Shown here one piece after another: positions 44,245 through 53,597 of a DNA stretch of 64,000 nt. The translations under genes were made by a program, and so were the position numbers. The DNA is from Bacteroidia bacterium (lineage in GTDB: Bacteria; Bacteroidota; Bacteroidia; B-17B0; Aurantibacillaceae). The DNA is taken from positions 248,001 through 312,000 of the forward strand of contig JAEUTN010000014.1 in NCBI GenBank assembly GCA_016787895.1, in the 5' to 3' direction. The notes under the pieces were generated by a model. That model was given only the letters and a program-made list of their open reading frames with translations, ran no database searches and had not been told where the DNA came from. How positions within the stretch are numbered: position 1 is the first letter of the stretch; every line of letters begins with the position of its first letter.

Positions 44245-45069
44245 GTGTTAAACTTTTCCCGTTTCTTCCTTCTATTGGCTCTGTTATCAACCCACGTCCT
44301 TAAGGCAGGGCAAAAAGACAGTCTCTTTGTACATTATTTTGAAAACCCTCCCTTTTCTTATTCAGAAGGTACCGAGCTCAAGGGCATTGAAATCGACATT
44401 TTGAATGAATACGTTAACTGGTTAAAACTCAAAAAAAATATTAGTCTGAAAGTCGGTTATAAAGGGTATACAGATTTTGAAGTGTTCCTCAATAATGTAA
44501 AAACCGCCGATAAAAGCACCTTTGGTTTAGGCACACTTACCATCAATCAGGAACGAAAAAAGGAACTTGATTTTACAAGTCCGGTTTTAAAGAATGTAGC
44601 GTTTTGTATCACCAACGGGCATGCCCCGGACGTGAAAGTAAAAACCAAGACTGAACTTTTAAAAGTGTTCGGGAACATGACGGCCATTACCATTCCCAAC
44701 AGCAGTTTGAACGGGTATGTGCTTGAAATCAAAAAATTGTATGTGCCCGAACTTAAAATTTCTTATCAGGCCAATCCACAAAAAATTCTGGACGAAATTT
44801 CAAAAAACGTCTTGCAGTTTGGGTATGTTGACGCGGTGTCTTTTTGGGTGTATTTGAAAAAAAATCCGGGACGTTTTCTCAAAATGCAGAAAGCCCTGAG
44901 TCAATCCAAAGAAGAATTAGCCTTTGTGCTTCCGAAAGGAAGTGAGCACACCCAGTTGTTCAATGAATTTTTTGAGGGACCGAACGGTTTTAAGTTCAGT
45001 AAACACTACAGGAGCATACTCGAAAAACACCTGGGCTCATACATGACACAAAACATGGCCATTTATTGA
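44245..45069 (+). CDS. Periplasmic solute-binding protein (SBP family 3-like)
   Basis: A 274-aa exported protein. The start is GTG at 44245; the signal peptide is FFLLLALLSTHVLKAG. The mature part has the family 3 layout: LFVHYFENPPFSYSEGTELK near residue 27, GIEIDILNEYVNWL, GLGTLTINQERKKELDFTSP near 98 and FVLPKGSEHTQLFNEFF near 235. Such proteins bind amino acids or similar small molecules. No permease or ATPase gene is nearby, so it may serve a distant transporter, act as a sensor input, or act as a lytic transglycosylase-like relic. DUF3109 follows 12 nt later. Confidence 0.75.
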   Translation: MLNFSRFFLLLALLSTHVLKAGQKDSLFVHYFENPPFSYSEGTELKGIEIDILNEYVNWLKLKKNISLKVGYKGYTDFEVFLNNVKTADKSTFGLGTLTINQERKKELDFTSPVLKNVAFCITNGHAPDVKVKTKTELLKVFGNMTAITIPNSSLNGYVLEIKKLYVPELKISYQANPQKILDEISKNVLQFGYVDAVSFWVYLKKNPGRFLKMQKALSQSKEELAFVLPKGSEHTQLFNEFFEGPNGFKFSKHYRSILEKHLGSYMTQNMAIY

Positions 45070-45081
45070 TTTATTGCTGAT

Positions 45082-45666
45082 ATGATAGCCATAGGCGATA
45101 CCCTGATTAGTGAAGACGTTGTAGAAAAAAAATTCGTGTGCGACCTCAACGCCTGCAAGGGCGCTTGTTGCGTGGCCGGCGACAGTGGTGCGCCTTTGGA
45201 TAAGGAAGAATTGCCCCTGCTCAAAGAAGTGCTTGACGCAGTGAAACCCTACATGAATAAAAAAGGACTGGCGGCCATTAAAAAACACGGGCCTTATGTG
45301 GTAGACAGTGATGGGGATTACACCACCACGTTGGTAAGTGAAAAAGCGGAATGCGCCTTTGTGTTTTTTGACGAACAAAAAATTGCCAAATGCGCGATTG
45401 AACAAGCTTATACCGAGGGAAAAATAACCTGGAAAAAACCCATCTCCTGCCATTTGTATCCCATCCGTATTTCAAAACACAAGGGGTATGATGCTGTGAA
45501 CTACAGCCATTGGGACATTTGTGCTCCCGCCTGCGCATGTGGACAGAAACTGGAAGTGCCCGTTTACAAATTCCTGAAAGAGCCCTTGATTCGCAAATAC
45601 GGCAAAGAATGGTTCGCTGCCCTCGAGAAGAGCGCAAAATTGTACTATAAATCGAATAAAGTTTAG
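45082..45666 (+). CDS. DUF3109 cysteine-rich protein
   Basis: A 194-aa cytoplasmic protein with ten or so cysteines. FVCDLNACKGACCVAGDSGA near residue 19, CAFVFFDEQKIAKCAIEQAY near 90, ISCHLYPIRI near 113 and CAPACACG near 144 are the DUF3109 pattern. The spacing resembles YkgJ-type zinc or iron-sulfur proteins. No function is established. It begins 12 nt after the solute-binding gene and is followed by a new promoter that overlaps its stop codon. Confidence 0.82.
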   Translation: MIAIGDTLISEDVVEKKFVCDLNACKGACCVAGDSGAPLDKEELPLLKEVLDAVKPYMNKKGLAAIKKHGPYVVDSDGDYTTTLVSEKAECAFVFFDEQKIAKCAIEQAYTEGKITWKKPISCHLYPIRISKHKGYDAVNYSHWDICAPACACGQKLEVPVYKFLKEPLIRKYGKEWFAALEKSAKLYYKSNKV

Positions 45667-45671
45667 CTTTG
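45640..45671 (+). promoter_or_regulatory. Promoter of the RmlD-like reductase gene
   Basis: TTG at 45640-45642 and TAGCTTTG at 45664-45671, spaced by 21 nt, match both elements of the Bacteroidota promoter. The -7 box includes the stop codon TAG of the upstream DUF3109 gene. The next ATG is 32 nt further. Confidence 0.65.
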
Positions 45672-45703
45672 AGGATAAATCCGTCCTCCCTTCATTTTAC
45701 CAC

Positions 45704-46636
45704 ATGAAAATTTTAATCACAGGATCCAACGGTTTACTTGGCCAGAAACTGGTTTATAAACTTCGCAACAAAGCAAGTATTCAATGTATCGCCACAGCGC
45801 GGGGCGAAAACCGACTCCTTCAGAAAGAGGGATACACCTACGAAAGTCTCGACATCACTAATGCTGAACAGGTAAAAAGCGTTTTTTCTGCCTACCTGCC
45901 TGATGTGGTAATTAATACCGCAGCCATGACCAATGTGGATGCCTGTGAAACCGACCGGGAAGGAGCCAAATTGATGAATGCCGATTCAGTGAAGTTTCAG
46001 GTGGAAGCGCTTGAGCAACTTCAGAAGAACCACCCGGGATACCGCGCCCATTTTATTCACCTCAGCACCGATTTTATTTTTGATGGCAGCAAAGGGCCGC
46101 TCGACGAAAACGAAACCCCGCACCCCCTGAGTTATTACGCCGAAACCAAACTGCAGGCCGAACAAACCGTCATTGGTTCCTCGCTGAAATGGGCCATTGC
46201 GCGCACCGTGCTGGTGTACGGTATTGTTGACAACATGAGCCGAAGCAATATTGTATTATGGGTAAAATCCAACCTCGAACAGGGAAAAACCATCACAGTG
46301 GTTGACGACCAATTCAGAACCCCTACCCTGGCAGAAGATCTGGCCGATGGCTGTATACTGATTGCTGAAAAAGGAGCCACGGGCATTTACAATATTTCAG
46401 GTAAAGACTTTTACAGCATCCTTGAAATGGCACATGTGGTGGCCGATTATTACAAGCTGGATAAATCCCTCATCAAAGCCGGGAAAAGTGAAGACATCAA
46501 ACAACCCGCCAAACGTCCGCCCATCACCGGATTTATCATTGATAAGGCCAAACGCGATTTGGGTTATTCACCCCACAGTTTCACCGAAGGCATACAGCTT
46601 TTAGAGGCCCAGCTCAAAGCCATGGGCAAAGCCTGA
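45704..46636 (+). CDS. NAD(P)-dependent reductase, RmlD (dTDP-4-dehydrorhamnose reductase)-like
   Basis: A 310-aa extended short-chain dehydrogenase. The nucleotide motif is ILITGSNGLLGQKLV (Gly-x2-Gly-x2-Gly); VVINTAAMTNVDACE near residue 68, HLSTDFIFDGSKGPLDE near 118 and the catalytic SYYAETKLQAE (Tyr-x3-Lys) near 143 follow the RmlD pattern. RmlD makes dTDP-rhamnose; the other three rml genes are not here, so another sugar-nucleotide substrate is possible. A flippase gene follows in the same direction. Confidence 0.85.
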   Translation: MKILITGSNGLLGQKLVYKLRNKASIQCIATARGENRLLQKEGYTYESLDITNAEQVKSVFSAYLPDVVINTAAMTNVDACETDREGAKLMNADSVKFQVEALEQLQKNHPGYRAHFIHLSTDFIFDGSKGPLDENETPHPLSYYAETKLQAEQTVIGSSLKWAIARTVLVYGIVDNMSRSNIVLWVKSNLEQGKTITVVDDQFRTPTLAEDLADGCILIAEKGATGIYNISGKDFYSILEMAHVVADYYKLDKSLIKAGKSEDIKQPAKRPPITGFIIDKAKRDLGYSPHSFTEGIQLLEAQLKAMGKA

Positions 46637-46708
46637 ATGGGCTTTCCTGTGTACAAATAGCGGTTAATATCTTCGGCTAAGGTGGTTTCTTCCTGAACGA
46701 TTAATTCC

Positions 46709-46716
46709 TACTTTTA
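46709..46716 (+). promoter_or_regulatory. Candidate -7 box of the flippase-dut operon
   Basis: TACTTTTA, 17 nt before the GTG at 46734. It is identical to the boxes before the TonB receptor and the thiolase. Confidence 0.4.
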
Positions 46717-46733
46717 ATTCGATTTCCTTCGTT

Positions 46734-48221
46734 GTGTCGAACCCCTTAAAAAAATTAGCCGGTCAAACGGTCATCTATGGCTTAGGCACAATTTTGCCAA
46801 GGCTCATCAACTACCTGCTCACCCCCCTTCTCACCTACATTTTTACAGCAGCCGAGTATGGCATCAACAGCGAATTATACGCTTATATCTCATTTTTAAA
46901 CGTAGTGTTTACCTATGGCATGGAAACCACGTTTTTTAATTTTAATTCCAAACTCGAAAACAAAACTACCGTCTACAACACCGCCTTGGTATCGGTTTTG
47001 CTTTCTACCGCCGTGTTTACCTTGCTGCTTGTGTTGTTCTCGGGGCAAATTGCCGAAGGCCTCTCCACCCCGGGTACCATTTATTTGCCGCAGTTTATCA
47101 TTTGGTGTGTGCTTATTATTGCCAGCGATGCTTTGCTTGCCATCCCCTTTGCCAAATTAAGAGCTGAAAACAAAGCCCTTGAATTTTCGCTGATGAAACT
47201 CGGCAATGTAGTGGTGAATTTCGGTTTGACCTATTTTTTTCTTGTGCTGTGCAGAGAAAGCTATGAGCAGGGTGAGACGAGTTTTAAAGCCTCCCTTTAC
47301 AATCCTGAGATCGGCATTGGTTATGCTTTTCTCGCGAACCTCATTGCCAACCTTTTGAGTTTGCTGGCGCTTTCAAGAATGTATTTTGGTTTAAGTTTCA
47401 GCATTGATTTTGCTTTGCTCAAAGACATGTTATTTTATGCCTGGCCTTTGCTGATTCTTGGTTTGGCCGGCATGGTAAACGAAACCCTCGATCGCATCAT
47501 CCTGAAAAAACTCATGCCCGATAAAGAAGAAGCGCAAATTGCCCAGGGTATTTACGGGGCCTGTTATAAAATTGCCATCCTCATGACCATTTTTATCCAG
47601 GCCTTTCGGTATGCCGCCGAGCCCTTCTTTTTCAGCAAAGCAAAAGAAAAGGACTCCAAACAAACCTACGCCATAGTGATGAAGTACTTTGTAATCTTTT
47701 GCCTCTTTTTATTTTTAGGCACCATGCTCAATCTCGATTGGATACAATATTTTATTGGTGAGGAGTTTCGCGCAGGTTTACATGTGGTGCCCATACTTTT
47801 AGGCGCCAACTTGTGTTTGGGCATCGTATACAATCTCTCTATCTGGTATAAACTCAGCGGTAAAACCAGCTTCGGCGCCATCATTTCTATTACCGGAGCT
47901 GCAATTACCATCCTGCTGAACCTGCTGTTTGTACCAAAATTTGGCTACACGGCTTCCGCCTGGGCTACACTGGCCGCTTACGCAGGCATGATGCTATTTT
48001 CATACTTTCTAGGTCAAAAATTTTACCCTATCAAATACAATTTCAGGGCATTATTTGTATACAGCTGTATTGCCCTGGGTTTATACCTGGCATCTGCTTT
48101 GTTCAAAGGCATTGAATCCTTTTACCTGCGACAGCTGTTGAACAATTTGTTGATACTCTTATTTGCGTTCATTATCTATAAGCTGGAACTTAATACCATC
48201 AAAAAACTCAGTTCCACATGA
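46734..48221 (+). CDS. Polysaccharide flippase (MOP/Wzx-like)
   Basis: A 495-aa protein with about 14 membrane helices. The start [20 protein letters not shown] and the segment [22 protein letters not shown] at residue 30 are typical of MOP-family lipid-linked oligosaccharide flippases in Bacteroidota. It should turn lipid-linked glycan units across the inner membrane for O-antigen, capsule or exopolysaccharide. The start is GTG at 46734. Polymerase and initiating transferase genes are not adjacent. The stop overlaps the dut start by 4 nt. Confidence 0.87.
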   Translation: MSNPLKKLAGQTVIYGLGTILPRLINYLLTPLLTYIFTAAEYGINSELYAYISFLNVVFTYGMETTFFNFNSKLENKTTVYNTALVSVLLSTAVFTLLLVLFSGQIAEGLSTPGTIYLPQFIIWCVLIIASDALLAIPFAKLRAENKALEFSLMKLGNVVVNFGLTYFFLVLCRESYEQGETSFKASLYNPEIGIGYAFLANLIANLLSLLALSRMYFGLSFSIDFALLKDMLFYAWPLLILGLAGMVNETLDRIILKKLMPDKEEAQIAQGIYGACYKIAILMTIFIQAFRYAAEPFFFSKAKEKDSKQTYAIVMKYFVIFCLFLFLGTMLNLDWIQYFIGEEFRAGLHVVPILLGANLCLGIVYNLSIWYKLSGKTSFGAIISITGAAITILLNLLFVPKFGYTASAWATLAAYAGMMLFSYFLGQKFYPIKYNFRALFVYSCIALGLYLASALFKGIESFYLRQLLNNLLILLFAFIIYKLELNTIKKLSST

Positions 48222-48658
48222 TACCTCTGGCCATTAAAATCATTAACGCGTCCAAGCACCCCTTGCCCGAGTACGCTACTCCGCACGCGGCCGGCATGGA
48301 CCTGAAAGCCAACCTCAGTGAAACGGTTCGCATAAAACCCCTGCAAAGGGCCTTGATTCCCACCGGGCTTTCGCTTGAATTGCCTATAGGGCACGAGGCC
48401 CAAATACGACCGAGAAGCGGCCTGGCGCTTAAACACGGGCTTACAGTATTGAACAGCCCCGGTACGATTGATGCTGATTACCGTGGTGAAGTTAAAGTGC
48501 TTTTGGTGAATCTTTCCGATCAGGATTTTGAAGTGAAAGACGGGGAGCGCATTGCTCAAATGGTAATCGCCCGACATGAACAGGTGGAATGGTATGTGGT
48601 GAGCGAACTCGAACATTCTCAAAGGGGCAGCGGAGGTTTCGGAAGCACCGGACAATAA
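48218..48658 (+). CDS. dut: Deoxyuridine 5'-triphosphate nucleotidohydrolase
   Basis: A 146-aa trimeric dUTPase that turns dUTP into dUMP and pyrophosphate, keeping uracil out of DNA and feeding dTMP synthesis. The five motifs are present: [50 protein letters not shown] and the glycine-rich C-terminal arm [10 protein letters not shown]. The start overlaps the flippase stop (ATGA), a chance operon partner more than a pathway link. Confidence 0.96.
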   Translation: MIPLAIKIINASKHPLPEYATPHAAGMDLKANLSETVRIKPLQRALIPTGLSLELPIGHEAQIRPRSGLALKHGLTVLNSPGTIDADYRGEVKVLLVNLSDQDFEVKDGERIAQMVIARHEQVEWYVVSELEHSQRGSGGFGSTGQ

Positions 48659-48692
48659 GCGCTTTTAACACCGGGCATTTCCCCTCTTTTTA

Positions 48693-48700
48693 TACCTTTG
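48693..48700 (+). promoter_or_regulatory. Candidate -7 box of hemCD
   Basis: TACCTTTG is a full match to TAnnTTTG. It ends 4 nt before the GTG start at 48705, so the transcript would start at or next to the start codon. No -33 TTTG is seen. Confidence 0.5.
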
Positions 48701-48704
48701 CCGG

Positions 48705-50300
48705 GTGAAACGGAAAATCATCATCGGCAGCAGAGGCAGCGATCTGGCCTTGTGGCAGGCCAATTACACCAAGTCCCTATTAGAAGAAAAGGGACAGGAG
48801 GTTGAAATAAAAATCATACAAACCGAAGGCGATCGCTCTCAGCAATGGAACACCTCTTTTGATAAACTCGAAGGCAAGGGATTTTTCACTAAAGAACTGG
48901 AAGACGCGCTTTTAAACAAAAGCATTGATCTGGCCGTACATTCGCACAAAGATCTCCCCACGGAAAATCCTTATGGTTTAATAGTTGCCGGTGTTTCCAA
49001 ACGCGAAGACCCTTCAGAACTTCTGCTTATCAGAAAAGAAGCGCTTGATGACAAACAAAAATTCAATCTCAAAAAAGGCGCTCTCACCGGAACCTCTTCG
49101 GCCCGCAGAAAATCACAATTGCTGGCCTTTCGTCCCGACCTTGACATTCAAGACCTGCGCGGCAATGTACCTACCCGCATTCAAAAATTAAGAGATGGGC
49201 AATACGAGGCTATTATGCTGGCGGCGGCTGGTGTGGAACGACTGGAACTCGACCTCAGTGAATTTCATGCAGAGTATTTATCTCCGGAAGAATTTGTACC
49301 TGCGCCGGCTCAGGGTGTTTTGGCCTGGCAATGCCGTGAAGAAGACGAGGAGCTGATGGAAGTGATTGATCAGATCAGTGACCTGGATGTAAAAATTAAA
49401 ACAGGGATTGAACGCGAAGTGCTGAGTTTATTTGATGGAGGTTGTCAATTGCCTTTGGGCGCTTATTGTATTTCGGAGCAGGACGATGACGACCGTTTTA
49501 AATTCAGGCTCTGGATCAGTGTGGCTGATGCCTGGAATCAACAACCCAAACAAGTGTATTTTGAAACCCTCGACACCGATGGGTTTGTGGATCAGGTGGT
49601 GGATCACCTCAAAGGGTTAAAACCAAAAAAAGTATTCATCAGCAGGGATATTCGTAAGGAGGACTATTTTTCAAACGCATTAAGCCGTTTGGGTTTTACT
49701 GTGGAAGGAAAAAGTTTGATTGAGTTTAAACAAATCCGCATTAAAGAATTGCCCAAAACCGACTGGGTATTTTTCAGCAGCAAACACGCGGTAAAATATT
49801 TTTTAGATCAAAAACCAAAACTGGAGAATGTAAAATTTGCCTGCATAGGCACCAGCACCAGTGCAGAATTGCGTAAACACGGCTTCAGGGCTGATTTTAT
49901 CGGACAGAGTACCGATATTAAATTAGTAGGCAAACAATTCAGCAGCAAAATCGGAAATGCAAAAGTGTTATTTCCCATTGCCAGAGGCAGCATGCAGAGC
50001 ATACAATGGCAGATGGTAAAACGCGATAACGTGTTTAACCTGGAAGTATACGCCACTTTAAAACACAGTACTGAAATTTCAGAAGATACGGAGGTGCTGG
50101 TATTCACCAGTCCGAGCAACGTGGAGGCCTATTTCGAAAAAAACAAGTGGAAGGCCACTCAGCAAGCCGTGGCCATGGGTGATGCCACCGGCAAGGCTTT
50201 GGAAAAACTAAAAATTAAAAACTACGTAAAACCCCAGAGTTTTGATGACCTGGGTTTGGTGCAGGCGGTGTTGGCTTTGCCGAATACTCACTCAAGCTAG
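48705..50300 (+). CDS. hemCD: Hydroxymethylbilane synthase / uroporphyrinogen-III synthase fusion (HemC-HemD)
   Basis: A 531-aa fusion. Residues 1 to about 300 are HemC: IIIGSRGSDLALWQANY, LAVHSHKDLPTENP near 83, GTSSARRKSQL near 130, LRGNVPTRIQKL near 152, and FDGGCQLPLGAYC near 244 with the Cys that binds the dipyrromethane cofactor. Residues about 305-531 are a HemD-like domain (KKVFISRDIRKEDYFSNALS, WVFFSSKHAVKYF, FTSPSNVEAYFEKNKW) that closes and inverts the ring. Together they convert porphobilinogen to uroporphyrinogen III. The GTG start matches the family N-terminus exactly. Fusions of these neighbours are known in Bacteroidota. Confidence 0.94.
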   Translation: MKRKIIIGSRGSDLALWQANYTKSLLEEKGQEVEIKIIQTEGDRSQQWNTSFDKLEGKGFFTKELEDALLNKSIDLAVHSHKDLPTENPYGLIVAGVSKREDPSELLLIRKEALDDKQKFNLKKGALTGTSSARRKSQLLAFRPDLDIQDLRGNVPTRIQKLRDGQYEAIMLAAAGVERLELDLSEFHAEYLSPEEFVPAPAQGVLAWQCREEDEELMEVIDQISDLDVKIKTGIEREVLSLFDGGCQLPLGAYCISEQDDDDRFKFRLWISVADAWNQQPKQVYFETLDTDGFVDQVVDHLKGLKPKKVFISRDIRKEDYFSNALSRLGFTVEGKSLIEFKQIRIKELPKTDWVFFSSKHAVKYFLDQKPKLENVKFACIGTSTSAELRKHGFRADFIGQSTDIKLVGKQFSSKIGNAKVLFPIARGSMQSIQWQMVKRDNVFNLEVYATLKHSTEISEDTEVLVFTSPSNVEAYFEKNKWKATQQAVAMGDATGKALEKLKIKNYVKPQSFDDLGLVQAVLALPNTHSS

Positions 50301-50414
50301 TTAAATAATTATCTTTCGTACCCTTAGCAGGCTGTATTTTCGCGAGTGGTTAAGAAACCGGAGAAGGGCGCCTATTTCAGGATTTTATCCATTTCTGTTT
50401 ACAATATTATTTAC

Positions 50415-50422
50415 TATATTTA
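50415..50422 (+). promoter_or_regulatory. Candidate -7 box of the 221-aa lipoprotein gene
   Basis: TATATTTA ends 4 nt before the ATG at 50427, predicting a leaderless or nearly leaderless mRNA. Confidence 0.4.
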
Positions 50423-50426
50423 AAAT

Positions 50427-51092
50427 ATGTCTCCTTCTGGCATTGTCAATATTTTCCGTATTGGAGTAGCATTCTGCTTAATTTTATTCTTGAATCTACT
50501 CTTTTCGTGTAAAAGAGAAAATGCATACGTGCATGGTCAGGCTCAGAATATGGAAACCCAAAAACCAATTAAAGGTTTAGAGGTTCATTTGATTCAAGGC
50601 TACAGAGACTCCAACTACGCCGCTCAAAGAAAGGTTATTCAAACTACTTATACCGATGCTGATGGACAATACATGCTTAGGTACCGTCATTCTCTCGGTA
50701 CACAATACTGGGTTAGGGCTGGGGACAATTTAACCGATTACACTGCTTTTTTTTACGAAGAACTGGCAGATCGCAAAAGAGCTTTGACAATTCCTGTATA
50801 CTACACATTCTATGTACGGACTAGAATCAAAAAAACCGGTTATACAGATGACCATGTATACATTAGCGGATATAATAATAAGGGGTTTGTGAGAGGTGAA
50901 CCAATAAAAATGAATTTCAATAAGCCTTACGACACTACCTTAACAGAAATCTATGAATCTATTCCAGCAAAAGAAAGACATATCGTCTGGTATCTTGTAA
51001 CCGATCCTTACTCAGGAGCAACAATTCAGCACCTTGTTAAATTGAATGCTTCTCCTGGTGATACTATTGATTATGTTATTGAATTTGAATAG
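50427..51092 (+). CDS. Putative lipoprotein with carboxypeptidase-like domain
   Basis: A 221-aa protein with a lipoprotein signal (FCLILFLNLLFSCKRENAYV, lipobox Cys near residue 28). Residues about 33-90 read HGQAQNMETQKPIKGLEVHL and TTYTDADGQYMLRYRH, a carboxypeptidase-regulatory-like beta sandwich. The rest is beta-rich with no motif I know. It is richer in A and T than its neighbours. It stands alone between hemCD and the convergent PhoH gene. Function unknown; a surface or periplasmic anchor is likely. Confidence 0.65.
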   Translation: MSPSGIVNIFRIGVAFCLILFLNLLFSCKRENAYVHGQAQNMETQKPIKGLEVHLIQGYRDSNYAAQRKVIQTTYTDADGQYMLRYRHSLGTQYWVRAGDNLTDYTAFFYEELADRKRALTIPVYYTFYVRTRIKKTGYTDDHVYISGYNNKGFVRGEPIKMNFNKPYDTTLTEIYESIPAKERHIVWYLVTDPYSGATIQHLVKLNASPGDTIDYVIEFE

Positions 51093-51150
51093 AACATATC
51101 AAAAGGGTAATCAGTAATCAATCAGATTGTAGTGTTTTTAAATTGATGTT

Positions 51151-52506
51151 TTACAACAAATCATTCGCCAAATTGGCCAGGGCACTTCTCTCTCCTTTTT
51201 CAAGGGTGATGTGCGCATACAGTTCCTGACCTTTCAGCTTTTCAATCATGTAACTTAAGCCGTTACTCTGAGCATCCAAATAAGGCGTATCAATTTGATG
51301 GATATCCCCTGTAAAAATAATCTTGGTGTTTTCGCCCGCGCGGGTGATGATGGTTTTTACTTCGTGAGGTGTTAAATTCTGCGCCTCGTCCACAATAAAA
51401 AACACATTGCTCAAACTTCTGCCGCGGATGTAAGCCAAAGGACAAACCACCAGTTTCTGGTGTTCCACCATTTCGTTGAGTTGTTTGTGCTCTTTGTCTT
51501 TTTCACTGAACAAACTGCGAATGTATTTTAAATTGTCCCACAACGGTTCCATGTATGGGTTCAACTTGCTGTTCACATCCCCGGGCAGGTAACCAATGTC
51601 TTTATTGCTCAATGGCACAACCGGACGAGCGAGATAAATCTGATGGTAATTTCGTCTTTGTTCCAAAGCACCGGCTAAGGACAAAAGCGTTTTGCCTGTA
51701 CCCGCCACGCCTTGTATACTCACCAATTTGATGTTGGGATTCATAATGGCATCCAAAGCAAAAGTTTGTTCTGCATTTTTTGGAATCACCCCAAAGGCCG
51801 CGCTTTTAATTACCCGGTGCATGCTCTCGTCTTCCTTGTTGTAACGCGCCAACACACTTTGCGATCCGTTTTTCAGAATGTAATAATGGTTGGGCATGGC
51901 ATCCTGTTTTTTCAGGATGGTTTTGGAGCTGGTAACGCCTTTGTTATAGATGCTGGCAATCTGTTCGCTGCTGGCTTTTAATCCTTCAGAGTTACCGGTG
52001 TAAAGATCATCTACAGACTTTATCTTGCCGGTTTCATAATCTTCGGCAATAAGATTTAAACTCTTGGCTTTGATGCGGAGGTTAATGTCCTTGGTAATTA
52101 AAATCACCTTACGGTCAGGATGATTTTCCGCCACATACAAAGCCGTGTTTAAAATGCGGTGATCGGCCTTGCGGTCTTCAAATATTTTTTCCGCGTTAAT
52201 TTTCGAGGAGCTGTTCAGCTCAATCTTAAATTTTCCACGCGTAGGCCCGTTAATGGAGGTCCAGTTTTGAAGGGAATTGTTTCCGCTCAGTTTATCCACG
52301 TAGCGGGTAAATTCGCGCGCTGAGAAATTCTTTGAATCGTTGCCCTTCTTAAACTGATCGAGTTCTTCTAAAACAGTTATTGGAATCACCACATCGTGCT
52401 CCGCGAAATTTTTGATTGCGGTGTGGTCGTAAATGATAACAGAGGTATCGAGCACAAAAATCTTCCTCTCGGCGATACTTGCTTTGCTTGCTTTCTTAAG
52501 AGCCAT
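51151..52506 (-). CDS. PIN-PhoH fusion ATPase (PhoH2-like)
   Basis: A 451-aa protein. Residues about 12-140 form a PIN RNase domain (KIFVLDTSVIIYD-like, ITVLEELDQFKKG, KVILITKDINLRIKAK) with the acidic metal residues. Residues about 245-451 are a PhoH ATPase: Walker A SIQGVAGTGKTLLSLAG, then PVVPLSNKDIGYLPGD, and Walker B VFFIVDEAQNLTPHE, TIITRAGENTKIIFTGDIHQ. PhoH2 proteins of actinobacteria act as RNA helicases with RNase activity, so an RNA-processing role is likely. No antitoxin-like partner is next to it. Confidence 0.92.
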   Translation of the reverse strand: MALKKASKASIAERKIFVLDTSVIIYDHTAIKNFAEHDVVIPITVLEELDQFKKGNDSKNFSAREFTRYVDKLSGNNSLQNWTSINGPTRGKFKIELNSSSKINAEKIFEDRKADHRILNTALYVAENHPDRKVILITKDINLRIKAKSLNLIAEDYETGKIKSVDDLYTGNSEGLKASSEQIASIYNKGVTSSKTILKKQDAMPNHYYILKNGSQSVLARYNKEDESMHRVIKSAAFGVIPKNAEQTFALDAIMNPNIKLVSIQGVAGTGKTLLSLAGALEQRRNYHQIYLARPVVPLSNKDIGYLPGDVNSKLNPYMEPLWDNLKYIRSLFSEKDKEHKQLNEMVEHQKLVVCPLAYIRGRSLSNVFFIVDEAQNLTPHEVKTIITRAGENTKIIFTGDIHQIDTPYLDAQSNGLSYMIEKLKGQELYAHITLEKGERSALANLANDLL

Positions 52507-52529
52507 AGAAATAAATAAATAACTTGAAG

Positions 52530-52537
52530 TAAATCTA
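52530..52537 (-). promoter_or_regulatory. Candidate -7 box of the PIN-PhoH gene
   Basis: On the minus strand TAGATTTA, 23 nt before the start at 52506. Confidence 0.35.
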
Positions 52538-52615
52538 TTGAAGACAAAAGGCCCTTGGTGTTAAGGAATAAATTGATTTGAACAGGCCTTTGTTTAAATG
52601 AAATCATGCGCTCAA

Positions 52616-53287
52616 TTACTGTTTTTCTCTTTTGAAAAGCAAATAAGAATATACAAAAGGAATTAACACAATAGGCACAATACCTGCAAAGAAGACATAG
52701 GCTGTAATAGGCTCAGGTAAAACCAAAATCAGTGCCACCATTAGCAATCCCCCGAAAAACATGAGTTTGGCTGCCAGGTGATGTGTTTTCCTCCAATTTT
52801 CCTCGCTCTCCAGGTTCCAGGGGGTTCGGAAGCCCACAAAATAGTTGGGTTTTACGTTGTTTAAAAAATTGCCCAACACCACAAAAATCAAAGCCACCAA
52901 AACCAAAGCCCCTTTTCCGGAAAAAATGGTGTCCTGATTTTTTGTGAACATCAGGGTTTGATAAACAATAAAAACGCCCAAAACGGCAATAAATATCACC
53001 GTGGTCCAGGCTATTTTTAGCATCAGGGGCGCATTGTCATGGTACTTGTGTTTAGGATCAATTTTGTGGATGTTGCGTAAAAGTAAACCCACCCCAAAAC
53101 CCACCAGAGCCAGAAAGGAAAGAACAAAAACCATTTCTGTTTTCGAGCCCATGCGGTCGGGTTGGTTGTGCATATTGTAATGCATGGGCACCGTTTCAGG
53201 CAGTTGATTCCAGATAAGCGCTAAAAAAAGCAGAGGCAAAAGGGAAACCAGGACCTGTGCTATTGTAGTAAGTGTTTTTGTTTTCAT
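52616..53287 (-). CDS. SdpI-like membrane protein (DUF1648)
   Basis: A 223-aa protein with about six membrane helices. The first loop LPETVPMHYNMHNQPDRMGS near residue 29 is the DUF1648 signature, and the later part (NVKPNYFVGFRTPWNLESEE near 143) is the SdpI domain signature. In Bacillus, SdpI gives immunity to the SdpC toxin and inactivates the repressor SdpR. Here it follows an SdpR-like gene by 6 nt, but no toxin gene is near. It may sense envelope stress or foreign toxins. Confidence 0.88.
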   Translation of the reverse strand: MKTKTLTTIAQVLVSLLPLLFLALIWNQLPETVPMHYNMHNQPDRMGSKTEMVFVLSFLALVGFGVGLLLRNIHKIDPKHKYHDNAPLMLKIAWTTVIFIAVLGVFIVYQTLMFTKNQDTIFSGKGALVLVALIFVVLGNFLNNVKPNYFVGFRTPWNLESEENWRKTHHLAAKLMFFGGLLMVALILVLPEPITAYVFFAGIVPIVLIPFVYSYLLFKREKQ

Positions 53288-53293
53288 GTTCGT

Positions 53294-53566
53294 TTATTTT
53301 GACGGTTTTTTATTGAATTGAAGCATCCAGCTGAGGATGTCGTCGAGTACGGTGGTATCGAGGCGGTAAATCACAAACTGTCCTTTTTTTTCGCTTTCTA
53401 TCAAGCCTGCGCGTCGAAGCAAATCCAAATGGTGTGAAATGCTGGGGGCCGAAATGCTAAAATGCCCGGCAATTTCTCCGGCAGTAAGGTCCTTTTTTCT
53501 CAGGAGCTCCAAAATTTCCCGCCGTGTGGCATCGTTTAAGGCTTTAAAGGCCAGGTTCAATTGCAT
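53294..53566 (-). CDS. ArsR-family autorepressor, SdpR-like
   Basis: A 90-aa winged-helix regulator. LAFKALNDATRREILELLRK near residue 5, LTAGEIAGHFSISAPSISHH (recognition helix) near 27 and LLRRAGLIESEKKGQFVIYR form the full ArsR domain. No metal-binding Cys pair is present, as expected for SdpR-type members. It is the first gene of an sdpR-sdpI operon. A perfect 9-bp inverted repeat overlaps its promoter, so it most likely represses itself and sdpI. Confidence 0.9.
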   Translation of the reverse strand: MQLNLAFKALNDATRREILELLRKKDLTAGEIAGHFSISAPSISHHLDLLRRAGLIESEKKGQFVIYRLDTTVLDDILSWMLQFNKKPSK

Positions 53567-53573
53567 TACTTAT

Positions 53574-53597
53574 ATATTTAGACAAATATCTAAATAT
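53574..53597. promoter_or_regulatory. Operator of the sdpR-sdpI operon
   Basis: ATATTTAGA and TCTAAATAT form a perfect 9-bp inverted repeat around the 6-nt spacer CAAATA. It begins 8 nt before the sdpR start and covers the -7 box, the right place for repression. ArsR-family dimers bind this sort of palindrome. Confidence 0.75.
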
